DNA of 64,000 nt from MPNP01 sp026709725 (GTDB lineage Bacteria > Pseudomonadota > Alphaproteobacteria > Rhodobacterales > Rhodobacteraceae): contig OZ241384.1 in the NCBI GenBank assembly GCA_965200805.1, positions 2,976,001 to 3,040,000 of the forward strand. Direction: 5' to 3'. Of the stretch, positions 54,284 through 62,695 are shown piece after piece (position 1 is the stretch's first letter; each line of letters starts with the position of its first letter). Below the pieces are notes generated by a model. That model ran no database searches and was not told the DNA's origin. It saw only the letters and a list, made by a program, of their open reading frames with translations. A program made the translations under genes and the position numbers.

Positions 54284-54370
54284 GATCAATGACCAATCCG
54301 AGACTCACATTGAAGGGAGTTTGTGCTATGCAGGTCCCAATCGTCCTCAGCCGGGAGTTGGAGCAGCTGC

Positions 54371-55027
54371 GTGAATCCGAATAGTGCCCAATGGTGGCGA
54401 ACCTCCAGTCTGCTTGCATCCCTCAGGGCAAATTTCCTGACCGGTCTTGTTGTCGTTGCCCCCGCTGGCCTGACCATCATCATCGTCTGGACTGTGATCA
54501 GCGCAATTGACTCGCGAATCCTGCCCCTCCTCCCACCACAATTCAATCCGAATACCTATATCAACATCGGCTGGGAGATTCCGGGTTTCGGTCTGATAAT
54601 CTTCCTGTTTTTCACCGTCATCATCGGATATTTCACCAAAGTCCTCCTTGGCCGGACCCTTTTGCGCTGGATCGAGTTTGTCGTCACCAAGACACCCGTT
54701 ATCCGGACAGTTTACAATGCCATCAAACACATTGCCGAAACAGTCATCTCGCAATCGAATCAATCCTTCGACCGGGCCTGCCTGATCGAATACCCCCGCC
54801 AAGGCATCTGGGCAGTTGCCTTCTTTTCATCCTATGCAAAGGGCGAGATTGAAGAGCGCAGTCCCGACGGTGAGACGATAATCAGTGTCTTTCTGCCCAC
54901 AACGCCCAATCCAACCTCCGGGTTTTTGCTTTTTGTAAATGAAGACGATGTCGTGTGGCTGAATATGACCGTGGAGGATGCTGCAAAACTCGTGATCTCG
55001 GCCGGTCTTGTCTACCCGAAAACATAG
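54371..55027 (+). CDS. DUF502 membrane protein
   Basis: About 218 residues from GTG 54371 (VNPNSAQWWRTSSLLASLRA); an ATG at 54323 is open but adds unconserved sequence. Two membrane segments are clear (FLTGLVVVAPAGLTIIIVWTVI and FGLIIFLFFTVIIGYFTKVLLG). TKTPVIRTVYNAIKHIAET is the conserved DUF502 motif, and FLPTTPNPTSGFLLFV is the second. Function is unknown for the family. It follows psuG by about 90 nt and may share its transcript. Confidence 0.85.
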   Translation: MNPNSAQWWRTSSLLASLRANFLTGLVVVAPAGLTIIIVWTVISAIDSRILPLLPPQFNPNTYINIGWEIPGFGLIIFLFFTVIIGYFTKVLLGRTLLRWIEFVVTKTPVIRTVYNAIKHIAETVISQSNQSFDRACLIEYPRQGIWAVAFFSSYAKGEIEERSPDGETIISVFLPTTPNPTSGFLLFVNEDDVVWLNMTVEDAAKLVISAGLVYPKT

Positions 55028-55134
55028 GATTCTCCAAAATGAATCCACTGGATTGCCCGATGTCTCTCACCCCCGCGAAGCGCCTTCGTTCAGTGACCGT
55101 TCGTGCTCAGCAACGATTGCCCGAAATCAGTATG

Positions 55135-55428
55135 TCATGAACCTGCTGCCCGCTCCGCCCGCACCTCCAAGAGGTTGCGCGCCTCCCGCCCGCAGGCGAT
55201 GGCAACCAGATGGACGGGCCCGTCATGGTCCCGGCATCCCTCCGCATACCCCCGCGCCCGCATCCGGGTGAAGGCGGCGTCGAGTGCTACCTCGGCAGCA
55301 TCCGCACTGTCCGCCATCTTGAACTCGAGGATGAACACCTGATCCCCGAGATGGACCACCATGTCGGCCCGGCCATGGCCGGAGGCCTCTTCCGCGCGCA
55401 CCTCCACCCCGATGGAACGGAAGGCCAT
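55135..55428 (-). pseudogene. C-terminal PD-(D/E)XK fragment of an AAA-ATPase-like protein
   Basis: The 97 residues match the C-terminal nuclease domain (PDDEXK_9 / DUF1703 type) of AAA-ATPase-like proteins: VEVRAEEASGHGRADMVVHL with the Asp, then QVFILEFKMAD with the E-x-K, and VHLVAIACGREARNLLEV. The rest of the gene, normally about 400 residues upstream, is absent: the DNA there encodes the plus-strand membrane protein. The frame reads in for a few codons before 55428 without a start. A relic. Confidence 0.7.
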
Positions 55429-55512
55429 GTGCAGGAGACCGGCCCGTGATGGATCCGGGCAGGATGCAGGGTCCTGTGCCCCACGATCGGGTTGTGTAGG
55501 GCGCGGCCCGTC

Positions 55513-56232
55513 ATGACCGCGTACCGTCCAGACTCTGTCATGCCGACGGCGGCCGGGACTCCCGTCCCCCTCCAGCGCATGGATATCATCGCTTGGTGGG
55601 AGCGGGAACGCGCCCGGACCCTGGCGGAGTGCCAGACGGCGGCCGAGCGGATCACACAGACAGCCCTTGACGCGATCGACGCTGTGCCGGATCGCACCCT
55701 CGTGCTCAAGGGATCGCGGGTGCTGCGACCTGTCCGCGAGCAGATTGAGGCAGAGTTGGCGGCAGTCAATCAGGATCTGGCACGGTCCCTGCAGATGGGC
55801 CTGACGGACGTTGTCGAACGTATCGAGGGAAGGGATGGAGCGGACAGCCCAGACAAGACCTTACAGGAGACCGCCACCTTGGCCGCAGGCGGTGTGGGCA
55901 TGGCAGCGGCTGCCGGCGGTCTGGCCTTCAGTGCCACATCCTTGGCCACCGCATCCTCGACGATCCTCTTCGTCATCCCGGTGGTCGCAATCTCCTGGCC
56001 CGTCTTTCTTCTGGCAGGAGCTGTGGCGGCTCTGTTGGGGACAGTCTCGACCACGGCCCTCGTCAAGACCGGCAAGCAGCGCAAGCAGCGCAAGCGTCGG
56101 TGCCGGATGGATGTCCAGACACGCATTCAGGACTCCCTTTTGGCCGAGGATGCCGACCCGGTCTCATCCTGGCCACACTTCCGGCAGCAGCTCGACCGGG
56201 CCAGGGATACCATGCTGGCACAGTTGACATGA
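55513..56232 (+). CDS. Two-helix membrane protein of unknown function
   Basis: About 239 residues from ATG 55513; 55492 (GTG) and 55579 are alternatives. An alpha-helical charged N-terminal half (WWERERARTLAECQTAAERI, LRPVREQIEAELAAVNQDLA) is followed by two adjacent Ala/Gly-rich membrane segments (about residues 125-175, including SSTILFVIPVVAISWPVFLL). A very basic stretch (TGKQRKQRKRRCR) and a polar tail end the protein. I do not know the family. The stop overlaps the ATG of the following broken gene by 4 nt, so the two formed an operon pair. Confidence 0.6.
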   Translation: MTAYRPDSVMPTAAGTPVPLQRMDIIAWWERERARTLAECQTAAERITQTALDAIDAVPDRTLVLKGSRVLRPVREQIEAELAAVNQDLARSLQMGLTDVVERIEGRDGADSPDKTLQETATLAAGGVGMAAAAGGLAFSATSLATASSTILFVIPVVAISWPVFLLAGAVAALLGTVSTTALVKTGKQRKQRKRRCRMDVQTRIQDSLLAEDADPVSSWPHFRQQLDRARDTMLAQLT

Positions 56233-56701
56233 TCTTTGCCGCAGCGGTTCCCTTTGTCGTCCCGGCCAGGTTCCAGGCGGCCGTGGCGGTCGGGGAAGTT
56301 GCCCGGTATGGGGCGATCCTGAAGAGCAAAACACCGGACGGATCGTCAGTCATCTGCAGGAGACCGGGGTTCTCAGCAGACTGGTCGATACCGGTCTGTC
56401 GCTCGGCGGCGGGCCGCTGGATGCCGCCACTGGCATCTACGGCATCGTGCAGAACGAGCAGATCAAGGGTCGCCTTGATGTCATGCAGAACATGATGGGC
56501 GGCCTGCAGGCCCTGAATGTCGCCACGCTGGCCTCCTCCGTTGTCGGGATCGGCGTGACCGTCGCCAGCACGATGATGATCCTGCAACGGTTGCGCGGCC
56601 TGAAGTCGGATCTCTCCCGCATCGAGGAGACGGTGGATCGCATCCCGGCCCATTTGAACATCGAGGGGTCTGCCCGGGATACGTGTAAAAAGCTGTCATA
56701 G
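56229..56701 (+). pseudogene. Partner membrane protein gene, frameshifted and 3'-truncated
   Basis: ATG 56229 opens MIFAAAVPFVVPARFQAAVA...ARYGAILKSK. Around 56327-56334 a 1-nt loss moves the sense into another frame: GRIVSHLQETGVLSRLVDTG, QNEQIKGRLDVMQNMMGGLQ, then a hydrophobic ASSVVGIGVTVASTMMILQRL and LKSDLSRIEETVDRIPAHL. The last eleven codons plus stop are supplied by the left arm of an inverted-repeat element (56665 onward), so the natural C-terminus is gone. Coupled to the preceding gene. Confidence 0.6.
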
Positions 56702-56956
56702 CGTACATGGGGCACCGATGCCCCCCCCTGACCGGTTCCGGTGGCTGTCGAACCCGGCCCCGGCCCACCCGCTTTCCGATCTTCCCGTGGATCGCCCGGA
56801 TGCCGAGATCGGTGGATGCGGCCTGCGTCTGGATTTCCTTCACCGGCGCCGGTCGGAGCGGTGGCCGCGCGCGGCCGCGACATGGGTGCTGTGGGAGTCA
56901 GAATTGGCTGAACGGGACTCTATGACAACTTTTTACACGTATCCCGAGCAGACCCC
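56665..56956. mobile_element. 292-bp element with 37-bp terminal inverted repeats
   Basis: The arms 56665-56701 and 56920-56956 are near-perfect reverse complements (about 35 of 37 positions), starting GGGGTCTG and containing CGGGATACGTGTAAAAAG. The 218-bp interior has no recognisable gene. It interrupts the 3' end of the gene at 56229. No obvious target duplication is visible at the edges. Size and structure suggest a MITE-like non-autonomous element. Confidence 0.65.
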
Positions 56957-57236
56957 GTGAAGTTCCTGCAATGATATGGTTTCCAGGACAGGAATGCACC
57001 GCAGGATCATCGGGCCGATTCCCCAACAGTCTGACTTTCAGATGCAAAACTGATTCTGTCTTCGACACTGTCCGGGAATCCGTCATGCGTGCATTTGGCA
57101 CGAGAGCTGGCCTCCAATTCCAGCACAACGCATGACCCCGGAGATTTTGGCGGCCCCGAGGACAGTCAAAAATCAGAAAATCAGCACCACTCGTGCAGAA
57201 GATGGATCAGGCTTTTCCCGATGATATGTGATATAA
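56957..57236. other. Intergenic region, nothing recognised
   Basis: About 280 bases with no coding signal. It becomes AT-rich toward 57220-57260, which may be a promoter for the short transcript ending at the terminator at 57396. Confidence 0.35.
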
Positions 57237-57371
57237 ATGCAACAAAAAATGATAATAACTGCTCATTTGCAAAGAATCGCTGGCGAAGTGATTGCCATCG
57301 CTTGCGATATCCTGATGCGGTGGATACTTGCACTTCCATCTGCTCTAATCGGGTGCCGCTCTGGTATCTGA
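57237..57371 (+). CDS. Possible 44-residue peptide or leader of a short transcript
   Basis: In-frame ATGs at 57237 and 57249 open a short frame reading AHLQRIAGEVIAIACDIL then MRWILALPSALIGCRSGI. This amphipathic to hydrophobic helix ends 25 nt before a strong intrinsic terminator. No Shine-Dalgarno sequence is visible, so the transcript may equally be a small RNA. Low confidence. Confidence 0.3.
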   Translation: MQQKMIITAHLQRIAGEVIAIACDILMRWILALPSALIGCRSGI

Positions 57372-57395
57372 TTACAGACCTGCCTTAAGACTTTG

Positions 57396-57423
57396 CGCCC
57401 GCTTCGGCGGGCGTCTTTATTTT
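57396..57423 (+). terminator. Intrinsic terminator
   Basis: CGCCCGC, loop TTCG, GCGGGCG, then TCTTTATTTT: a 7-bp GC stem with a stable tetraloop and a T-rich tail on the plus strand. No annotated plus-strand gene precedes it within 600 bases, which argues for a short transcript upstream. Confidence 0.8.
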
Positions 57424-57428
57424 GGGGA

Positions 57429-57456
57429 ATTATATACCTGAATATACAGGGGCTTG
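57429..57456. repeat. Left copy of a perfect 28-bp inverted repeat flanking the methyltransferase
   Basis: Exact reverse complement of 58779-58806 over 28 bases (core ATACCTGAATATACAGGGGC), with similarity continuing a few bases across a 1-nt indel (GGGGAA versus GGGGA). The methyltransferase stop codon and last eight codons lie within this copy. Confidence 0.85.
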
Positions 57457-58644
57457 TGATGCCCTCCATTCGGCCATTGTCTTCGCGCCCTTGCTCCGAT
57501 TGCAGCCGGAGCAGAGCAATTGCAGGTTGTCGGGGTGATCGTTCCCCCCGCGTGATCGGGGCAATATGTGATCCACATCCATCACCCTGAACGGGAAGTG
57601 GGTGTCACACCCCGCGCACACGCCCTCCTGCTCGCCGTAGAGCCGGTGGCGGTGGGTGCGATAATTGGGAATATCGCCCAGATCGGTTCGGACAGGTGGC
57701 TCGGTCAGTGCATTCACGCTGCCCCACAGCGGGCCACGATCCCGGGTGATCCGGTCATCGACCAGTTTGACGGCGAGCGGTGAGAGGTCGATCCCGGCCC
57801 ACTGGCGTTGCAGGCGGTCGGCGGCGACAAGCGCGGTCGCACACCCGCAGAAGGGATCGAGGATCAGGTCGCCGGGATTTGAACTGGCTTGGATAATGCG
57901 GTCCAGCAGGGCAAGCGGCTTCTGGGTGGGGTATCCTGTGCGCTCTTTGGCTTGGGAATTAAGAATGTTGAAATCAGACCAAACGTCACGCATCGGATTT
58001 CCCGGATTTGCCTTTGTTCGATCTACAACAACGTCAAATCGATCTTCAGAAACATCCCTTGCTTTTTCGTGATCGTAAACGATCAATTGCCGTTTACCCG
58101 CCGCTACATTGATCTGATATCCCTTTTCTAATTTGTGTCGCTTGTCATTGGATATGCGATAAATCCGATTAAAGTACGATTTTTTGCTCTGGGCATAAAA
58201 CAGAATAACATCATGGTTGCGTTGAAAATGTGATGCAGCATTTGACCATTTCGAGTAATGCCAAATCACTTCATTCCTGTAATTCCCCTTCCCAAACACC
58301 CCGTCCATCAGCATCTTGAGGTAGTGGCTCGCCGTCGGATCGCAGTGCAGGTAGATGGAGCCGGTCGGTTTCAGGACGCGGTGGCACTCGATGAGTCGCA
58401 CGGCCATGAAGATCAGATACGACATCATGCCCTTTCCGTGCGCCTGGCGCGCCGCCTCTATCACCGCATAAGCCGCCGGGTTGCGGTCGGCCAGTTCCCC
58501 GTGCTCATGAACGTCCACATCATCAAGCGTCCAGGCATCCTTGAATGATGCCCCTGCCGCCTGACTGCCAATGGGAGCCTCATAGGTGCGATTGGAATTG
58601 AACGGCGGATCCAGATAGATCAGGTCGATGCAGGCGGAGTTCAT
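57430..58644 (-). CDS. DNA methyltransferase fused to HNH endonuclease domain, apparently phase-off
   Basis: 404 codons from the first in-frame ATG (58644). N6/N4-type methyltransferase: catalytic motif LIYLDPPFNSN, motif I region ILDPFCGCATALVAADRL, and RTGYPTQKPLALLDRI. A C-terminal HNH domain follows: CAGCDTHFPFRVMDVDHILPR, then NLQLLCSGCNRSKGAK. The conserved N-terminus (GTVWTGDNLPILRGM) is encoded upstream of 58644 in frame. The good starts (ATG 58738/58735 after GGAGG) are out of frame by one because of a 14-C tract, and an in-frame TGA at 58732-58734 closes the methyltransferase frame. With 13 or 16 C the gene would read 58735-57430. Confidence 0.85.
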   Translation of the reverse strand: MNSACIDLIYLDPPFNSNRTYEAPIGSQAAGASFKDAWTLDDVDVHEHGELADRNPAAYAVIEAARQAHGKGMMSYLIFMAVRLIECHRVLKPTGSIYLHCDPTASHYLKMLMDGVFGKGNYRNEVIWHYSKWSNAASHFQRNHDVILFYAQSKKSYFNRIYRISNDKRHKLEKGYQINVAAGKRQLIVYDHEKARDVSEDRFDVVVDRTKANPGNPMRDVWSDFNILNSQAKERTGYPTQKPLALLDRIIQASSNPGDLILDPFCGCATALVAADRLQRQWAGIDLSPLAVKLVDDRITRDRGPLWGSVNALTEPPVRTDLGDIPNYRTHRHRLYGEQEGVCAGCDTHFPFRVMDVDHILPRSRGGNDHPDNLQLLCSGCNRSKGAKTMAEWRASQAPVYSGI

Positions 58645-58711
58645 CCCTCGCAGGATGGGGAGGTTGTCACCGGTCCAGACGGTGCCGGAGGTGAAATTTG
58701 CACGATGAATA

Positions 58712-58725
58712 GGGGGGGGGGGGGG
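58712..58725. repeat. 14-nt G/C homopolymer in the methyltransferase 5' end
   Basis: Fourteen G on the plus strand (14 C on the coding strand) lie 10 nt inside the likely start codon. The count decides whether the start and the conserved enzyme are in frame: 13 or 16 would be ON, 14 is OFF. Such tracts slip during replication and are also error-prone in sequencing. Confidence 0.85.
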
Positions 58726-58778
58726 CTTCTGTCATCATTCCTCCGAACACGCCCCCTACGGCACCCGGTTCGGGGAAT

Positions 58779-58806
58779 CAAGCCCCTGTATATTCAGGTA
58801 TATAAT
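58779..58806. repeat. Right copy of the 28-bp inverted repeat
   Basis: Mate of 57429-57456, placed 41 nt upstream of the methyltransferase start. The pair encloses exactly the methyltransferase gene and its leader (about 1.38 kb). Confidence 0.85.
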
Positions 58807-58959
58807 CCCCTTAAATTTTGGCGGCGTCTCCTGGTTCACAGATGCGCAGGGCCTGCATGAGCGAGCCAAGCTAGAAAAAATTCTATAGATCTCGAACTCG
58901 TCAGTTCAGCCTGCGGTCTCGCAAGAGCATAGAATCTGACCGGACAGTCAGAATTGCTG

Positions 58960-61900
58960 TCAGGCGGCACATTCCGTTTGCAGCGTTTTCTCTGTCGCCA
59001 GGGCGGCGATGTCCTTTACAATCGAGTAAATACCGGCAACGTAACCCGATGGATTGCTCCAGCGACATCGGATTCGAATCCCATCGGGCATCAGGCGGAC
59101 TCCATCAAAAGTGGCAAGGTAGTCCCTGAGGGCATCAGGGGCAGCAAACCTGCCATTGTGGAAAGCAAGCAGAATTTCATCCCCCGTCGCATCAAGGCGA
59201 GCGATCCGGGCTGTCTTGCATGCGATTCGAATCTTGATGATTTTCAGGAACACGATCAACGACTCAGGCATGGATCCAAATCGGTCCACAAGTTCAATGG
59301 CCATTTCATCAACCGCTTCATCGTCACCCAGACCGGCCATGCGTCGATAGATACCAATCCGAATATCTGTATCCGGAATGTAGCGTTCGGGTATTCGGGC
59401 CTCGACACCAATGTTGAGTTGAGGCGTCCAGCGGTCAGGATGAGCCGCACTCTCCCCCCTCCCCTCGCCTCTTTTGAGTTCAAGAATGGCCTCCTCGAGC
59501 ATCTTGTTGTAGAGTTCCAGCCCAACTTCGTTGATATGGCCCGACTGTTGGGCACCAAGGAGATTGCCAGCCCCCCGGATATCAAGGTCCTGGGTTGAGA
59601 GCTGCATCCCTGCACCGAGACTCTCGATGGAGGCAAGCGCGCGCATGTGTGACTGTGTGGTTTCAGAAAGTCGTAAATCTGTGGGATATGTGATGTAGGC
59701 ATAGGCTCTCAGATGAGACCGGCCAACACGCCCGCGCAGCTGATACAGCTGTGAAAGACCAAATCTGTTGGCATTCAGAATAACGATGGTGTTGGCGGAG
59801 GGAATATCAAGACCCGACCCGATGATGTTGGTGGAAAGCAGAATGTTGCATTCACCATCATAGAACTGTCGCATGCGCTCTTCGAGATCAGAAGGCGGCA
59901 TCTGGCCATTGGCAATAACAAAGCTGGCCTCGGGGACATGGGTCCTGAGAAAGTTGGAGGCACTTTGAAGATCCTTGATTCGGGGAACGACCATGAAACT
60001 CTGCCCACCCCGATAATGCTCCCGGAGCAAAGCCTGTCGTATATCAAGTGCATCAAAGGGCGAGACATAGGTGCGGATCAGCAGCCGGTCGACCGGAGCA
60101 GTCTGAATCATCGACATCTCACGAACCCGGGTCAGGGCAAGTTGCAATGTGCGGGGGATTGGTGTTGCCGTCAGGCTCAGAACATGAATCTCGGCGCGCT
60201 TCTGCTTGAAATGTTCCTTTTGAACGACGCCAAAGTTCTGCTCTTCATCAATGATCAGCAGACCGAGATTGCTGAATTTGATCTCTTTGCCAAGCAGGGC
60301 ATGTGTGCCGACGACAATATCGACCGTGCCGTTTCTGATACCCTTCACGGCAGTCCTGGCGTCGGTCGGCCTGACAAGACGTGAGAGCTGTCCGACCCTG
60401 ACCGGGAACCCCCGGAACCTGCGCCGGAAGGTGTCAAAGTGCTGCCGCGCGAGAAGGGTTGTCGGTGTAAGGACTGCAACCTGATAGCCGGCCATGACAG
60501 CAACAAAGGCCGCCCGCATGGCCACTTCGGTCTTGCCATATCCAACATCGCCACAGACCAGCCTGTCCATTGGTCGCGAAGACTCAAGATCGGCAAGAAT
60601 GTCCTCAACTGCCGCCAGCTGGTCATCGGTTTCTTGAAATTCAAACCGGGCCACAAATGAATCCCAGATATGCTCTTCGCGTGTCATGGAGTGCGTAGTT
60701 CGAACTTCCCGCACTGCCGCGATTTTCAACAGATCTCCGGCGATAATGAGCAGGTGTTTTTTAAGGCGTGCCCGGCGTTCCTGCCAGGAAGCTGAGCCCA
60801 GACGATCAAGGTTCCCTTTGCTCTCACCATAGCGTGAGAGCAGATCAAGATCTGCAACCGGTATGCTGAGCTTGCCGCCATCAGCGTATTCCAGGACGAC
60901 AAAATCCTGACTGATTCCGTTGATCGTGAATGTTTCCAGCACCAGATAGCGTCCGATTCCATGATCAGCGTGAACGAGAAGTTCACCCGGTTTGAGATCA
61001 GCACTGTGAAACCATGCTGACTGGGCCTTCTTTCGTTTAGCATGCGCTGATTTGCTGGTACCGAAGATATCGTGTTCTGACACAATCGTCATCGCTGGGA
61101 ATTCATAGCCCTGACCCAGCGGCCAGACAGCCAGACCCAGGCTGTTTTTGCTTGCCGCAAAATCGACATAGGCTTCGATATCGACAGCACCGGTGATATT
61201 TTCATCCATGAGGATATTGCGGACCCGCTCCCGCGAGCCCGCCGAGCGACAGGTAATCAGAACCTTACCGGAAGCCTGCCTGCGTTTCAGAAACGCCGCA
61301 AGTTCCGCCATCAGCACCCCCTGCCCCTGTTTTTTCAGGGCAGCAAGATTCGCAATCGGCAGACCGCCCAGATCTTCAGAGCCATCCACAGCCGACCGGG
61401 ACATGAGGTGATAGGATGGTCGTATCCTGATCGCCCGGATCAGATCGTCGGGATAGAGGGTGGTTTGCTGATATGGGCATGCACGGGCAACGCCCTCTTT
61501 TGAACGATTTTCCGTCCGTTCACGATGGAGATCAACCGTTTTCTCCCACCAGGCTTTTGCAGCTGCCTCAACACCATCACTCGTGACGATGGCGGCTGCC
61601 GGCATGTGGTCCAGTAAACTTGCTGTCTGACGGTAGAAAAAGGGTAACCAGTGCTCAATGCCCTGGACCTTTTGCCCGGCAGTGATCTGCCCATAAAGCG
61701 GGTCGCTTCTGGAGTTGCCGCCAAAAGCCCGGCGATAGTTCTGACGAAACTGTTCAATGGTTGCACGGCCAAGATGCACCTCGGATGCAGCAGTGAAGGT
61801 TGCAGAGCGAAGTGACCGGATTGTGCGCTGGCTGGCAATGTCGAATTCCCGCAAGCTCTCAATCGTCTGCCCAAAAAAATCAATCCGGACAGGATTTTCC

Positions 61901-62439
61901 TGGCCGGGTGGCAGCGCATCAATAATTCCACCCCGAACGGCATAGTCTCCCGGCTCAAGGACCTGGGTGACACGGTTGAAGCCGATCCGCTCGAAATAGT
62001 CGAGGAGTTTGTCGGTTTCGACTGTCTGGCCGGCCCGGGCGACAAAGAGTGATCTGGAAAAAACATGCGCCGGTGCAAGGGCCTGCATCGCCGCCGCAAT
62101 TGTTGTCAACAGGACGCACGGTTTTTCCGCAGGAAGCCTCCCCAGCAATGAGAGAGTTCTGATCCGCCTTGCTGCAATACGGGGGTTGGGCGAAATCCGA
62201 CTGTAGGGCTGGCAGTCCCAGGGCGGAAATTCCAGGACACGAACAGAGGGCGCCAGGAACGAGATTGCCGTCGCAATCTCGGCGATTTTGGCTTCATCGC
62301 GACAGATCCACAGCAAATGCTTGTGTTTGTTGGTATGGAGATCAAGCACCACATGGACATCAAACCCCTCAGGGACTCCCCGGAGTACATGCGGCGCGTT
62401 CCCGTTGGCCGCAGGCCCGCTCTCGGCAGAGAAGACCAT
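58960..62439 (-). CDS. mfd: Transcription-repair coupling factor Mfd
   Basis: About 1159 residues from ATG 62439 (GGAG 6 nt upstream); ATG 62451 is in frame four codons earlier. Mfd removes stalled RNA polymerase and recruits UvrA. Order of domains: UvrB-like N-terminal module (FPPWDCQPYSRISPNPRIAA), RNA polymerase-interacting domain (LLVHADHGIGRYLVLE), superfamily 2 helicase with Walker A CGDVGYGKTEVAMRAAF, DEEQ box LLIIDEEQNFGVVQKEHF, motif III LTATPIPRTLQ, motif VI QLRGRVGRS, and the C-terminal TRCF domain. Complete and normal in length. Confidence 0.97.
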   Translation of the reverse strand: MVFSAESGPAANGNAPHVLRGVPEGFDVHVVLDLHTNKHKHLLWICRDEAKIAEIATAISFLAPSVRVLEFPPWDCQPYSRISPNPRIAARRIRTLSLLGRLPAEKPCVLLTTIAAAMQALAPAHVFSRSLFVARAGQTVETDKLLDYFERIGFNRVTQVLEPGDYAVRGGIIDALPPGQENPVRIDFFGQTIESLREFDIASQRTIRSLRSATFTAASEVHLGRATIEQFRQNYRRAFGGNSRSDPLYGQITAGQKVQGIEHWLPFFYRQTASLLDHMPAAAIVTSDGVEAAAKAWWEKTVDLHRERTENRSKEGVARACPYQQTTLYPDDLIRAIRIRPSYHLMSRSAVDGSEDLGGLPIANLAALKKQGQGVLMAELAAFLKRRQASGKVLITCRSAGSRERVRNILMDENITGAVDIEAYVDFAASKNSLGLAVWPLGQGYEFPAMTIVSEHDIFGTSKSAHAKRKKAQSAWFHSADLKPGELLVHADHGIGRYLVLETFTINGISQDFVVLEYADGGKLSIPVADLDLLSRYGESKGNLDRLGSASWQERRARLKKHLLIIAGDLLKIAAVREVRTTHSMTREEHIWDSFVARFEFQETDDQLAAVEDILADLESSRPMDRLVCGDVGYGKTEVAMRAAFVAVMAGYQVAVLTPTTLLARQHFDTFRRRFRGFPVRVGQLSRLVRPTDARTAVKGIRNGTVDIVVGTHALLGKEIKFSNLGLLIIDEEQNFGVVQKEHFKQKRAEIHVLSLTATPIPRTLQLALTRVREMSMIQTAPVDRLLIRTYVSPFDALDIRQALLREHYRGGQSFMVVPRIKDLQSASNFLRTHVPEASFVIANGQMPPSDLEERMRQFYDGECNILLSTNIIGSGLDIPSANTIVILNANRFGLSQLYQLRGRVGRSHLRAYAYITYPTDLRLSETTQSHMRALASIESLGAGMQLSTQDLDIRGAGNLLGAQQSGHINEVGLELYNKMLEEAILELKRGEGRGESAAHPDRWTPQLNIGVEARIPERYIPDTDIRIGIYRRMAGLGDDEAVDEMAIELVDRFGSMPESLIVFLKIIKIRIACKTARIARLDATGDEILLAFHNGRFAAPDALRDYLATFDGVRLMPDGIRIRCRWSNPSGYVAGIYSIVKDIAALATEKTLQTECAA

Positions 62440-62695
62440 GTCAGTCTCCATTTGATTGCAGATTTTTGATTCGGGGAAATGCAGAATGGATCATCTGGAC
62501 TCAGGGCCGTTGCGATTGATATGACAGAAGTTGATGCACAAAGGCAGAAGTCGGACCGGCGGGTTTGCAAGGCATGAATGATAATTTGCAGTCTTGCTCC
62601 TGCCCATGACATCCACTGCCCTATCACATTGATGATCGGAGTGAAGCAGATTACACCTGAAGCCATCCTGCAGACTGAAAAATCGGGGGGAAATC

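Noticed and set aside
59066..59084. GGATTCGAATCC resembling a tRNA T-arm
   Set aside because: It lies inside the mfd coding sequence, no acceptor or anticodon stem can be built around it, and the reading frame continues normally.
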